Shown: positions 8,406 to 16,192, counted from the stretch's first letter. The stretch: DNA of 64,000 nt from Oceanospirillaceae bacterium (GCA_015665455.1 JADFAD010000005.1:331525-395524); one strand, 5' to 3'. The notes: generated by a model from the letters alone, not told the origin. A program made the numbers and translations.

Positions 8406-8927
8406 TTATCTAATGATTGGCCAATCTGATATAGAGTGATATTCCCCAGGTGACGATTTAGCAAATTGATACCAAGATAGCCAATCAACCCCAAGCCTTT
8501 CTTCCAAATACATATTTAGCAAACCAGAACCTGTTGATTCATATGCATCTCCAAGAAATGTAATTTTCTTATAATTTATTTTTAAATCTTCAAATGCAGC
8601 AAAAGCCTCATCATAACCGTATTCAAGCAGCATAATATAAGCGTCAAATGTGATGTCGACCCAACCCTTCATTCTAGGCCTCTGGTCCCATAGAGAATCA
8701 TAATCGCCTATCCACTTTAGTTCTGAGTTTGACCAAGAACCAATTAACGACTCACTAAACTCTCCCCTTGGTTTAAATGAATTATGTGACGATGTGACCA
8801 GATATAATGTAGATTTACTGATTAGCCAATCATTCATTAATGCAAAAACTGAACTTGTAAAACCAACATATGGTTTTATGTACTCCTTCTTAGTTTCATT
8901 TGCTAAAGCTACAAAGTCTTGCCCCAT
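8406..8927 (-). CDS. Hypothetical protein, accessory-region orphan
   Basis: A 173-residue soluble protein with no family I recognise. It is rich in aromatic residues (many Trp and Tyr) and has no signal peptide or membrane segment. Its base composition is lower in G+C than the core genes. It lies on the same strand as the other orphan genes up to 13.7 kb, and the sequence upstream of its start (8961-9187) resembles an integron attC site, so it is a candidate gene cassette. The ATG at 8927 lacks a strong Shine-Dalgarno sequence. Confidence 0.55.
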   Translation of the reverse strand: MGQDFVALANETKKEYIKPYVGFTSSVFALMNDWLISKSTLYLVTSSHNSFKPRGEFSESLIGSWSNSELKWIGDYDSLWDQRPRMKGWVDITFDAYIMLLEYGYDEAFAAFEDLKINYKKITFLGDAYESTGSGLLNMYLEERLGVDWLSWYQFAKSSPGEYHSISDWPIIR

Positions 8928-8960
8928 TTATATCAACCCACAATCAAACACATGAATAAT

Positions 8961-9187
8961 TAACGCCCGAACGATACCAAGTACAACCTCACCGTAATTT
9001 TGGTTGAACAATGCTAACTAAAGATTTTTAAATAATATTATCATTTGTTAGTCCTGCGCCAGTTATTGAATGGATACATTGATTTACCTTTTATAGGCAT
9101 TCAAGCATCAATAACTATCGGGGAATCTTCTTAGAGTGAATGTCCATGTTATTCTTTCAGTCTGGAACATATTGGAATGACTTGTTA
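8961..9187 (-). other. attC-like recombination site, possibly interrupted by a REP element
   Basis: On the minus strand the stop codon of the YcxB-like gene lies in TTAACAAG (complement of about 9181-9188), the usual left edge of Vibrio-type attC sites. The right edge GGGCGTTA (complement of 8961-8968) lies just before the next same-strand gene. Inner arms ATTCCAA and TTGGTAT could pair. The 227-base span is longer than normal attC sites and includes REP copy 9129-9145, so an insertion is likely. A second left-edge-like word, CTAACAAATG, lies at about 9041-9051. Confidence 0.45.
9129..9145 (+). repeat. REP-like element inside the attC-like region
   Basis: TCTTAGAGTGAATGTCC fits the regional REP word with two changes. 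The words AATAACTATCGG before it (about 9109-9121) also precede the copy at 8260, so more than the core word is shared. It separates the two ends of a probable attC site. Confidence 0.55.
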
Positions 9188-9688
9188 AGCATTTTTATTT
9201 GACCTGCTAGTAAGTATATTACCGAACTCTTCAAATTTAGCTAAAGAACTAAACGAACGCCTAGGCACCATATGGAATAGATACTGGTTTATCCGGACAA
9301 AGATGTAACTCTTATTAATTTTAACCTCATCAATGCCCGACCACTTTATGAGCGACTCATTAGATTTAGTTCTCTCTGATAAACCTTCATCAGTAATGAC
9401 GTATTCGTGCTTTCCCAAAACACCCGATTTGGAGTTTGACATGAGCAAGATACAACCCAAATTCCATAGCCATGTGACTAATGTAGCTACTACAGCACCA
9501 ATAAAGCTCGATGTAACGCCTATCAGTATACTGCTCGAAGAGAATGTAAAATCATCCTTGTAACTAAAAAACAAAAACATGCCAAGAAATAGCACTGTGA
9601 AATATATCCAAGTCCCTCTACTTCTTGGAAAAAGATAGCAGCTTAGGCTTACAAGATCTTTTTTTGTAATATGAGCTTCAATTTTCAT
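9185..9688 (-). CDS. YcxB-like family membrane protein
   Basis: A 167-residue protein with two hydrophobic segments (about residues 24-45 and 53-82) and a C-terminal YcxB-like domain: GKHEYVITDEGLSE, SLIKWSGIDEVKINKSYIFVRI and FHMVPRRSF are the family blocks. Function of this family is not established. The ATG at 9688 was preferred over the frame opening at 9766 because AAGGAG lies 5 bases upstream. The stop codon lies inside the attC-like word TTAACAAG, as is common for integron cassettes. Confidence 0.65.
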   Translation of the reverse strand: MKIEAHITKKDLVSLSCYLFPRSRGTWIYFTVLFLGMFLFFSYKDDFTFSSSSILIGVTSSFIGAVVATLVTWLWNLGCILLMSNSKSGVLGKHEYVITDEGLSERTKSNESLIKWSGIDEVKINKSYIFVRINQYLFHMVPRRSFSSLAKFEEFGNILTSRSNKNA

Positions 9689-10042
9689 GCTACTCCTTAG
9701 AGATAATGACTCTCCACGAAAGAGTGCTAACATCCGGTGCTGAATTAATAGATCAAAGTAAGCCATCTACCAATGGTTACGATCTGGATGTAGCGGCCCG
9801 TCAATTTCGATTTACTCTGGCCCAATTGGTTCTTTTACTGGTTAGAGCTTCTTAATACAAGTGTTATCAATCACTTTTCTTAGGATGGTTGTCTTGATTT
9901 TATTTCTAAAAACCATCAGCCAAAGTTCTTATCATGGATGTCCATTACTTACATTACTTAATCATTGCCAAGCTCTTATCATGGCTGTCCATAGTTCTCT
10001 TTTTATCAATCACTCTTCTTAGGATGGGTGTCTCGATTTTAT
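9689..10042. other. Non-coding stretch with four REP-like words
   Basis: No gene is seen. Direct REP words lie at 9878-9893 (TCTTAGGATGGTTGTC), 9927-9943 (TCTTATCATGGATGTCC), 9974-9990 (TCTTATCATGGCTGTCC) and 10017-10032 (TCTTAGGATGGGTGTC). The pair 9878 and 10017 share longer flanks (TATCAATCAC before, GATTTTAT after). The pair 9927 and 9974 alternate with them, so a two-word unit appears to have been duplicated. At 9795-9835 a GGGCC-bounded stretch may be the end of another insertion sequence, not identified. Confidence 0.65.
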
Positions 10043-10313
10043 ACTCACGTGCGAACAGCGATCTATACAACCAATGCGGTAGAAGCAGTACATCGTCAGT
10101 TCCGTAAACTGACAAAAACTAAAGGAGGCTTTGCCAACGAAAACAGCTTGCTTAAGCTACTGTATGCAGGAATACTGAAGGCATCTGAGCGATGGACACA
10201 CCCTGTTCAAAACTGGAGCCTCACTCTGTCGCAACTGGCAATTCACTTTGAAGGGCGGTTAGACGATCACATTGAACTGTGAAAATTAGCTGACACAGAA
10301 TTTTGAACACCCT
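10043..10313 (+). pseudogene. IS256 (mutator) family transposase, 3' remnant with element end
   Basis: About 80 codons (10043-10282) encode the extreme C-terminus of an IS256 family transposase: VRTAIYTTNAVEAVHRQFRK, GGFANENSLLKLLYAGI and QLAIHFEGRL are recognisable; the full protein is near 400 residues. The sequence after the stop, ending TGACACAGAATTTTGAACAC, looks like the right terminal inverted repeat, ending near 10313. The left junction coincides with a REP word (10017-10032), and the right end abuts the 62-bp repeat. The piece is dead. Confidence 0.85.
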
Positions 10314-10314
10314 C

Positions 10315-10377
10315 CCAATAACTGTATATTTAGCCAGAACTAAAAACCATCAGCCAAAGTTCTTATCATGGCTGTCC
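10315..10377 (+). repeat. 62-bp direct repeat, copy B
   Basis: This matches 7505-7566 with two mismatches and ends in the REP word TCTTATCATGGCTGTCC (10361-10377). It starts immediately after the IS256 end and stops about ten bases before the 3' end of the next gene. The 2.8 kb between copies A and B could be excised or inverted by recombination. Confidence 0.75.
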
Positions 10378-10386
10378 ATTATTGCT

Positions 10387-11430
10387 TTATTGCTGATTAT
10401 TGCTGTTCAATCTACTCATTGAATCTAACTCAGCTATTTTTCGATCATATGACTTTTGAATGTCTCCAAATATTTTCGATGCATGCTTGTTATCATCTTC
10501 TGAGATTTTTAGAATTCCCGAATCTTCTTTAAAAAAGCCGTTAATTGGGCCTTCGTTAAACTTTTTATGGTGAGCCATCATAGAAAGACCGGAATAGGCA
10601 TCAGTCCCATATAGCATGGTCCCCTCAAACTCATCACACAAATACTTAAGCTTAGTCAGAAAATCTGCATAATCTTGTATTCTCTTAAAGCTGGATGCCA
10701 ACAAGTTTTGACAGATTAAAATATCTGACTTTGAATTATTCCAATAGTGAAACTCAATTTCTCGGGATTCATCAATTGATATCTCGGCATCTTCATGGAG
10801 CCTAAAATCGAACAACCCTTGTCGAATTGAAGTTTCTTGTCGTACAAACTGCTGATAAAGCAAGATAACTATACTAACCTCTTTATTGCTTGCCATTTTC
10901 GATAGTATATAAGTCATCTCAATAAGCCCTTTATCGAACGATTCGATCCAACCTAAATATGGTTTTATGCTGAAACTCGAGGGATTATTTAGCGGGTAAC
11001 TAGAAGAATAATATCCTCTTATTATTTTGTCAGACAAATTCGTAGAAATATGACTTGTCAGCTTTCCCTTTATATCATTGAAGTGATCAATATATTCTTG
11101 TCGATGCTTATAGAAGTTTGAGAAAGTATTTTGCTCTATAGCCTTCTCTATCTGAAGTGTCGTTTGAGCAGACCGATGAATAGCCGCTATAACACCTAAG
11201 ATCGTAATACATGCAGCCAATATGGCGAGAGGGACTTTTGATACAGTAAATAAGCCATAGTTAAAGCCCGAATAAGAGGGGTCAAATTTTAAATTTGAAT
11301 TAACAGCGATAATCACAAAGCATAATAAGGCTAAAGTAGGTAGAACCGTAAATGTAATCCTAAACAGTGGTACTGAACTAAGTCTGATTTTGGGATCTAT
11401 CTCAATAATACTTTTCTTCAACTTATTCAC
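10387..11430 (-). CDS. Hypothetical two-TM membrane protein with a large cytoplasmic domain
   Basis: A 347-residue protein with two N-terminal transmembrane segments (about 24-43 and 62-84), then a helical segment HRSAQTTLQIEKAIEQNTFSN followed by a cytoplasmic domain of about 250 residues. The layout (2TM, then Q-rich helix with F-x-N-F/Y and an H-x3-Y motif) recalls putative phage abortive-infection proteins (putAbiC) and membrane effectors of retrons, but no reverse transcriptase is nearby and I cannot confirm homology. The start is GTG at 11430, 25 bases past an attC-like site, so it resembles the first gene of a cassette. Its own downstream attC has been replaced by a REP repeat and an IS256 end. 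Confidence 0.5.
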   Translation of the reverse strand: MNKLKKSIIEIDPKIRLSSVPLFRITFTVLPTLALLCFVIIAVNSNLKFDPSYSGFNYGLFTVSKVPLAILAACITILGVIAAIHRSAQTTLQIEKAIEQNTFSNFYKHRQEYIDHFNDIKGKLTSHISTNLSDKIIRGYYSSSYPLNNPSSFSIKPYLGWIESFDKGLIEMTYILSKMASNKEVSIVILLYQQFVRQETSIRQGLFDFRLHEDAEISIDESREIEFHYWNNSKSDILICQNLLASSFKRIQDYADFLTKLKYLCDEFEGTMLYGTDAYSGLSMMAHHKKFNEGPINGFFKEDSGILKISEDDNKHASKIFGDIQKSYDRKIAELDSMSRLNSNNQQ

Positions 11431-11452
11431 TCTCAGATGATGCTAACTTAGT

Positions 11453-11522
11453 GCTAATGCCCGCGTAGTGAGATGGTATAAAGCACCAGCAGAAAACCAG
11501 ACCCAATTGACGGGTTTGTTAT
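11453..11522 (-). other. attC-like site between two accessory genes
   Basis: Read on the minus strand, the stop of the upstream gene (11529) is followed 9 bases later by ATAACAAACCCGTCAATTGG, closely resembling the left end of Vibrio-type attC sites. The site ends 70 bases on with CGCGGGCATTAG. The end arms TAAC..CCCG and CGGGC..TTA are complementary with unpaired bases, as in folded attC sites. Length and placement between a stop and a nearby start fit a cassette junction. No integrase gene is in the window. Confidence 0.5.
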
Positions 11523-11528
11523 GTGGTA

Positions 11529-12623
11529 TTAGGCAAGAACCTCATCAAACTTTTTTGCTAGCTCTGCCTCTACGTGAGATACAGCTTTATCTATTTTTAC
11601 CAATAATTCTTCAACTCCTGAATACCCGGAATGATATCTATAACTCAATATACCTTTTGATATCCCATCAACATTTCTCCAATAAAGATTAGATACGAGC
11701 TCTCTTTCACGAGTTATAGCCAATCTCTTCATCGTTGAATTATCATAGTATGTTGAATGTATATCTCGACTTATTCTGTACAGCTTATGATCATTTGTGC
11801 CGCACCAATTGTCTAGTTTTAATCGAGCCCCATTTATGACAATATCATGACCTAGATCCTCAGACAGGTTCGCCCCACTAAGCCAGTGCAAATCCATAGC
11901 AGCATCAAAAGCAAATTCACGACATTTGGGGATACTATTTTTTATTTTGGCGAAGTTTTCCCTAATGTCCTTACGTCTTTGTTTGACCGTAGGTACGAGT
12001 TGATTAATTTCTTTCTTGTTAAGCTTCCAAAAAGCCCACTTAGCAATTTCTAGCTCAAATCCACTTACTATGCCCAACAATCCAATCATGCTGTGAAGGT
12101 ATATTTCGAATCTCTTTTCCGGTGTAGTTTCTGGATAGCTATGGTGAATATTCTGAATTTGTAAAACGGAAACATATGCTCCCCCATAAACACATCGCGC
12201 TCCCTTACTTAAATCACCAAACTTAACTTTTCGTTCCTTACACTCCGGGTCATATTGTCTATACGTCGCGTCTTTATCGTCCTGGTGTCCTGGCCAAAAC
12301 TTTCTGCAAAACCTTTCGTATGCAGCATGGGCACTTCTTACTCTCCAGTCAGGCATCTCATTGATACCAATACAAGTAAGGCTCACCATACCTTTTTGAA
12401 GAATTTCGAAGAGGGGAAGTAATCCTACAGCTTTAACGTCCTCGATAGTCGCATCTTCTGCTAGGTTTTCCATTCTCTGAATGGAACAGTTGTCGAGATT
12501 TATCTGAACAATTTTACCTTTAGAAATCGATTGCAACGTATATTCGGGAGTCAACAAACGATGTTCTTCTTCTGGGAACCTACAAGGCTTAATAAATTGA
12601 ATATCCCAGTTTTCTTTACTCAT
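11529..12623 (-). CDS. Hypothetical protein of an accessory cassette
   Basis: A 364-residue soluble protein. Its N-terminal segment VQINLDNCSIQRMENLA followed by EILQKGMVSLTCIGINEMPD has the rhythm of a PIN-like nuclease core (acidic residue after a beta strand), but the other acidic residues cannot be placed, so this is only a suggestion. The C-terminal half is charged and helical. AAGGA stands 7 bases before the ATG. Same strand as its neighbours; attC-like sequences lie on both sides (11453-11522 and 12668-12700). No close family was recognised. Confidence 0.5.
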   Translation of the reverse strand: MSKENWDIQFIKPCRFPEEEHRLLTPEYTLQSISKGKIVQINLDNCSIQRMENLAEDATIEDVKAVGLLPLFEILQKGMVSLTCIGINEMPDWRVRSAHAAYERFCRKFWPGHQDDKDATYRQYDPECKERKVKFGDLSKGARCVYGGAYVSVLQIQNIHHSYPETTPEKRFEIYLHSMIGLLGIVSGFELEIAKWAFWKLNKKEINQLVPTVKQRRKDIRENFAKIKNSIPKCREFAFDAAMDLHWLSGANLSEDLGHDIVINGARLKLDNWCGTNDHKLYRISRDIHSTYYDNSTMKRLAITRERELVSNLYWRNVDGISKGILSYRYHSGYSGVEELLVKIDKAVSHVEAELAKKFDEVLA

Positions 12624-12667
12624 ACCCCATCCTTGTTAGAAGCTCAGCATATTGGTTATCGGACACA

Positions 12668-12700
12668 TTAACGCTCAGCTATGCAGCCTTTGCTTGTTAA
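12668..12700 (-). other. Short attC-like element
   Basis: On the minus strand TTAACAAG (12693-12700) follows the stop of the broken small gene by 4 bases, and GAGCGTTAA (12668-12676) ends it. At 33 bases this is shorter than normal attC sites, so it is either a degenerate site or one shortened by deletion. A further TAACAAGG word sits at about 12637-12644, just before the next gene. Confidence 0.35.
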
Positions 12701-12704
12701 TTGC

Positions 12705-13072
12705 TTACACTATATAGATAAGATTACCGTCAACGAAGCCCACAGCGAAGGCTTGTGCAGCTTTTAACTTGTGCACATTTTTCGAACTAGATTGAAGATA
12801 CTGCTTAGCCATTGCAAGAATACTCTCTTGAGCCTCTTCCCATGAATTACCAAATATTGAGCTAGAAACAGAAATTACTCGATTTTCAGGTACCTAATCT
12901 TCGTTGCACGCCCAACCAATCTTTATCTTCTGGGTCGAACCCACTAGAAACAACTATTTCAATGTTGAACGGAGACTCATATATTGATTTTGTAAGCGAC
13001 GACCTGATTGGGCTGATCTTCGTTCAATTGCACGTCGAGCCAATGAATAAAGCTCTTATCGTCTTGAATCAT
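12705..13072 (-). pseudogene. Small hypothetical gene with two frameshifts
   Basis: Reading the minus strand from the ATG at 13072 gives MIQDDKSFIHWLDVQLNEDQ and continues to INI before a stop near 12985. The coding pattern resumes in another frame (YESPFNIEIVVSSGFDPEDK, then DWLGVQRRLG) and, after a second shift near 12896, in a third (PENRVISVSSSIFGNSWEEA to AFAVGFVDGNLIYIV, stop 12705). Joined, these give a protein of about 120 residues. The continuity of coding across both breaks supports a recently broken gene. No family recognised. It is placed like a cassette gene, followed by an attC-like element. Confidence 0.6.
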
Positions 13073-13120
13073 GCTTCATTCTCTCTTTGACACTCCCCGG
13101 TCATACAGATGTTATGCACA

Positions 13121-13654
13121 TTATAAATTGACCCTGACAGCAGGTTCACTGACTCTCTCATGGAACCATACTTCAATAAGATTTATATCTATCTTATCTT
13201 CTCTATCGCGGAGTTGTAGCTCTTGAATTCGTTCAATTACGGCATTCATATCTCCAAATCCGTAAAACAGATATATTCCTTTTTCGTAATTCGCGTGCCT
13301 TCTAAATGCAGTGAGAGTGCTTAAATCTTTAACAATGCCGTTTATGGCTGCAGTTATTGGTTTTATTTCAATTATCGTGTGATTACCTTCCATATTACCG
13401 GGAATATGGACAAGCAGATCAGGCTTAACATTATCAAGATCATTCCCTCTTATTAGAGGGTGACCAGACTTATCAACTTCACCACTTAGCTCATACTCTT
13501 CGTGTGCAGGCCATATTGAGCGCAGTTGGTGGTAAAGCTCATAGCAATATACTCTTTCCCGATAAATAGGATCTTCACGACCATCAATAGGTAATTGGAA
13601 ATAGTTTTCTCCAATAGCACTAGTGGCATCTCTAAGTAATTGTTCGATGTTCAT
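13121..13654 (-). CDS. PD-(D/E)XK nuclease-like accessory protein
   Basis: A 177-residue protein. The block KPDLLVHIPGN followed by HTIIEIKPI gives Asp79, Glu96 and Lys98 in the spacing of a PD-(D/E)XK nuclease core, and an upstream Glu in YRERVYCYEL could complete the site. Such small proteins are often annotated as hypothetical in defence islands and cassette arrays; a nuclease or nuclease-derived role is inferred from the motif only. GGAG lies 6 bases before the ATG. A TAACA word follows the stop by about 9 bases, possibly part of a degraded attC site. Confidence 0.55.
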   Translation of the reverse strand: MNIEQLLRDATSAIGENYFQLPIDGREDPIYRERVYCYELYHQLRSIWPAHEEYELSGEVDKSGHPLIRGNDLDNVKPDLLVHIPGNMEGNHTIIEIKPITAAINGIVKDLSTLTAFRRHANYEKGIYLFYGFGDMNAVIERIQELQLRDREDKIDINLIEVWFHERVSEPAVRVNL

Positions 13655-13805
13655 TTACTCTCCATATGCATAACAGCCAATTCTACTTCCATTAAACAGG
13701 GTCAAACCATTATTCCCAAAATACGTCTTCAACCTCATTACACTGTTTATAAAGACTGGTTATACCCCTGCTTAACGATCAAACAAGTCGGTTAAGAGTT
13801 GTTGA

Positions 13806-14933
13806 TCACTCCAACCCTGCATCCCGTAATTTCTTCAAAGCTTCTTCTAACTGTTTCTGAGCCGCTTCCTTTTCTTTACGCTCTAGCTCTTTCTCAGTCT
13901 CTGCTTGCTCTCGTCGAAGAACTTCTTGTTTTAGCTCTTCCTCTTGCTTAAGCACCAACACCTCAGGCAGTGGTGTGCTCTTCAGTGTCTCCAAATCCAA
14001 GAACCGATAAGGCAACGTCTGGCTGTCGGAGTAGTTTTGCTCAGGAATAAACCCATCGATGGTGTTCAGGCTTTTCTGATACACCCATTGTTGGAAGTTA
14101 GCTACCCATTGGGTAAGCGTGTCTAACACCTCTAGAGGAACGTCATAATTGGGTTTGTAGCGGGAATCAATGTAAGAATCACCCAAAAAAGCGAAGTGCT
14201 TGCGGTCTTCTTTGGCGTCACCGGGGAAGATGGTTTTGATCTCAGGTGCCAGTGTTGCCACACGGCTGCGCAATTCGTACAGCTTGTGAGTACGGGGTTT
14301 GTAATGAGTAGTGACCAGCAAATACAAGCTGAACAGCCGTTCTGTCATCTGGTGCAGGCTGAAGATGGCGCCGCTTAATGCGCCTTTCTGGTAAAGGTAT
14401 TCAAAGGTCTGTTGGGATTCCACCGCTTTTTGATAGAAGCGTTCAAAATACCCAATGCTGATATCTCGGCGTTGCGCTGGGGAAAGCTGCTGGGGCTGAG
14501 CTAACTTTACGTTGTCTTCGAACAGCACCACGCCTTCGTTAACCACATCGAGGTAAAAATACTCACTGCGATTGAGGCTCTTATTCAGGTTATCCAGCGT
14601 TTCATAAATGACATGAAAGGTAGACGTTAACTCAGGGCTGTCTTCAATCAGACCAATAAACTTCTTATGCAAATTGGATTTTTTACCGGATTCCTTACCC
14701 CGTAACACCACTAAAACATCGACGTCCGAATTGTATTCAGACACCGCGCCATTCTCATCCACTCTGCGGTCATTAATGAAATCACCACGGGCGTAACTGC
14801 CGAACAACCAGATCATGGCGACGTCTTTCTTACAGGTCTGGTGAATCAGTGTCACCGCCGTCGTCAATTCGGCCTGAATATTAGCCGGAACGTGGGCCAA
14901 CGAGGTATTAAATTCGGGGCTTGGGGCTGTCAT
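13806..14933 (-). CDS. Fused minimal nucleotidyltransferase-HEPN protein with a coiled-coil tail
   Basis: A 375-residue protein. Residues 40-77 carry the polymerase-beta-type nucleotidyltransferase signature GSYARGDF then SDVDVLVV (Gly-Ser plus the catalytic Asp pair). About residues 145-300 form a helical HEPN-like domain (YFERFYQKA, EYLYQKGALSGAIFSLHQM, RYKPNY). The last ~45 residues are a Glu/Lys/Gln-rich coiled coil. In two-gene HEPN/MNT toxin-antitoxins the nucleotidyltransferase AMPylates and silences the HEPN RNase; here both parts are one chain, and no clear RX4-6H RNase motif was seen. The ATG at 14933 was chosen over the in-frame TTG at 14960. No partner gene. Confidence 0.7.
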   Translation of the reverse strand: MTAPSPEFNTSLAHVPANIQAELTTAVTLIHQTCKKDVAMIWLFGSYARGDFINDRRVDENGAVSEYNSDVDVLVVLRGKESGKKSNLHKKFIGLIEDSPELTSTFHVIYETLDNLNKSLNRSEYFYLDVVNEGVVLFEDNVKLAQPQQLSPAQRRDISIGYFERFYQKAVESQQTFEYLYQKGALSGAIFSLHQMTERLFSLYLLVTTHYKPRTHKLYELRSRVATLAPEIKTIFPGDAKEDRKHFAFLGDSYIDSRYKPNYDVPLEVLDTLTQWVANFQQWVYQKSLNTIDGFIPEQNYSDSQTLPYRFLDLETLKSTPLPEVLVLKQEEELKQEVLRREQAETEKELERKEKEAAQKQLEEALKKLRDAGLE

Positions 14934-15078
14934 TGCAGTGAGAAGACCTTTCCATGTCAATCGTGGTGTTATTCACTTAAGTCAAACAAAAATGAAGAAC
15001 CAAAGTAATAAACCATACTAGCACTCAAGGCAATTGAAACAACCGTTCAATCGCTTTGCTCCACCGTTTTTTTACTTT

Positions 15079-15210
15079 AAAAAACCGCCCTATTTCCCCA
15101 CCGCCGCCAATATCCCTTTGATCTTTGGCACACAGGAGCCGCAGTTGGTGCCAGCTTTACAGCATTGCCCTACTTCTTGGTGGGTTTTGAGGTTGCCTTC
15201 CTGAATGGCT
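15079..15210 (-). pseudogene. Detached copy of the nasA 3' end
   Basis: These 132 bases match 16214-16345 with 13 mismatches (90 percent identity). They encode the C-terminal [2Fe-2S] BFD-like segment of assimilatory nitrate reductase (CCKAGTNCGSC region) and the bases just past its stop. Identity stops abruptly at 15210. The divergence is too high for a fresh local duplication, so the copy probably came in with the accessory DNA between 15.2 and 16.2 kb by homologous exchange. Confidence 0.85.
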
Positions 15211-15262
15211 AAGGATAGTCCTATTGAGTTCTTAGTTCTGCTTTAATCAAACGGTTTCATGT

Positions 15263-15736
15263 TCAGAAGTCATAAACTGTAGTTTGTATTCCTAGATTGG
15301 TTAATGTATCGATAATAATTGGCTCAATTTCTTCCCACTTTCCACCTGCCAAACCACAACCAATTCTAGGCATATGAACAGAAGCATCATGCTTTTTAGA
15401 ATATTCAGCCACTAACATTAGACCTTCGCGTATAGCCTCATACCGAATTGGCGGAGGTGCGGTTTTATTGCGAGGCGACCTAACACCATGCTGACCAATA
15501 ACATTAGCTACCGTTAACGAATCTGTAACTTGTATAAATTGAACATAACCTAGCTGAGGCTTATCTTCAGATTGAAATGAATTTTTATAGAACTGTTCCG
15601 GCTCTTTCCAACGTTTGCTAATTGCCAGCACAAACCCCTTCCCCCATTTACCTAGATCATTACATACATGGACAATCACTCTGTGGTCATCGCCAATGGG
15701 GTTTGTTGCATCACCTTTTAGATATTGGATACTCAT
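15263..15736 (-). CDS. Macrodomain (ADP-ribose-binding) protein, POA1-like
   Basis: A 157-residue single macrodomain. The blocks YLKGDATNP, VHVCNDLGKWGKGFVLAIS and HMPRIGCGLAGGKWEEIEPII match the ADP-ribose-1''-phosphate phosphatase/ADP-ribosyl hydrolase fold. The ATG at 15736 was chosen because it overlaps the stop of the preceding DUF6881 remnant as ATGA; a GTG at 15757 is an alternative. No DarT-like ADP-ribosyltransferase is adjacent, so a toxin-antitoxin role is not supported here. Confidence 0.8.
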   Translation of the reverse strand: MSIQYLKGDATNPIGDDHRVIVHVCNDLGKWGKGFVLAISKRWKEPEQFYKNSFQSEDKPQLGYVQFIQVTDSLTVANVIGQHGVRSPRNKTAPPPIRYEAIREGLMLVAEYSKKHDASVHMPRIGCGLAGGKWEEIEPIIIDTLTNLGIQTTVYDF

Positions 15737-15973
15737 TTTTGGGTTGCTTTGCTCCACGTCGCTTCAAATTCTTTCTGTTCGATTGATTTTACATCGAATT
15801 CAGGTTGACTGGATATTTCAGCAAGCGATGGGACAGGAGCTATACCAAGACGAGTATCAGGCGTAGAATTTAATTTCGAAGCATAACCAAATGAACCATT
15901 CTGAAAAACTTCTACTTTTCTGATTTCATAGCGCGACGAATCGAGTTCGCTATAGAATTATAACTTTAGTCAT
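15733..15973 (-). pseudogene. DUF6881 family gene, N-terminus damaged
   Basis: A coding frame with no intact start runs from YSELDSSRYEIRKVEVFQNG through GIAPVPSLAEIS to its TGA at 15733, which overlaps the macrodomain start. This is the body of a DUF6881 protein (usually about 90 residues). The expected N-terminal ~20 residues are collapsed to a possible ATG at 15973 (MTKVII) in a different frame, with a deletion and frameshift before YSELD. The ATGA overlap suggests it was once co-translated with the macrodomain gene. Confidence 0.65.
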
Positions 15974-16162
15974 TGTATTTCCCAATATTTTTCGCCTTTA
16001 ACATCCATATGTTTACGGCATGACAAAGCTATTATTCCTAACTCATTCTTAATCTCAAAAAAGCATAAGAAACATTAAAGGCAGAAGTAATATACTGAAG
16101 ATTCTGTCACAACTTCCGTAATAAATATTGCTTAGTTTCTTATACGCTCCTCAACCAATAAA

Positions 16163-16192
16163 AAAGCCGAAATTCGATTGAGTTTCGGCTTT
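16163..16192 (-). terminator. Rho-independent terminator of nasB-nasA
   Basis: On the minus strand GAAAGCCGAAA and TTTCGGCTTTTTTA form a 10-bp stem with a 10-base loop followed by a T-run, 33 bases past the nasA stop. Confidence 0.85.
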
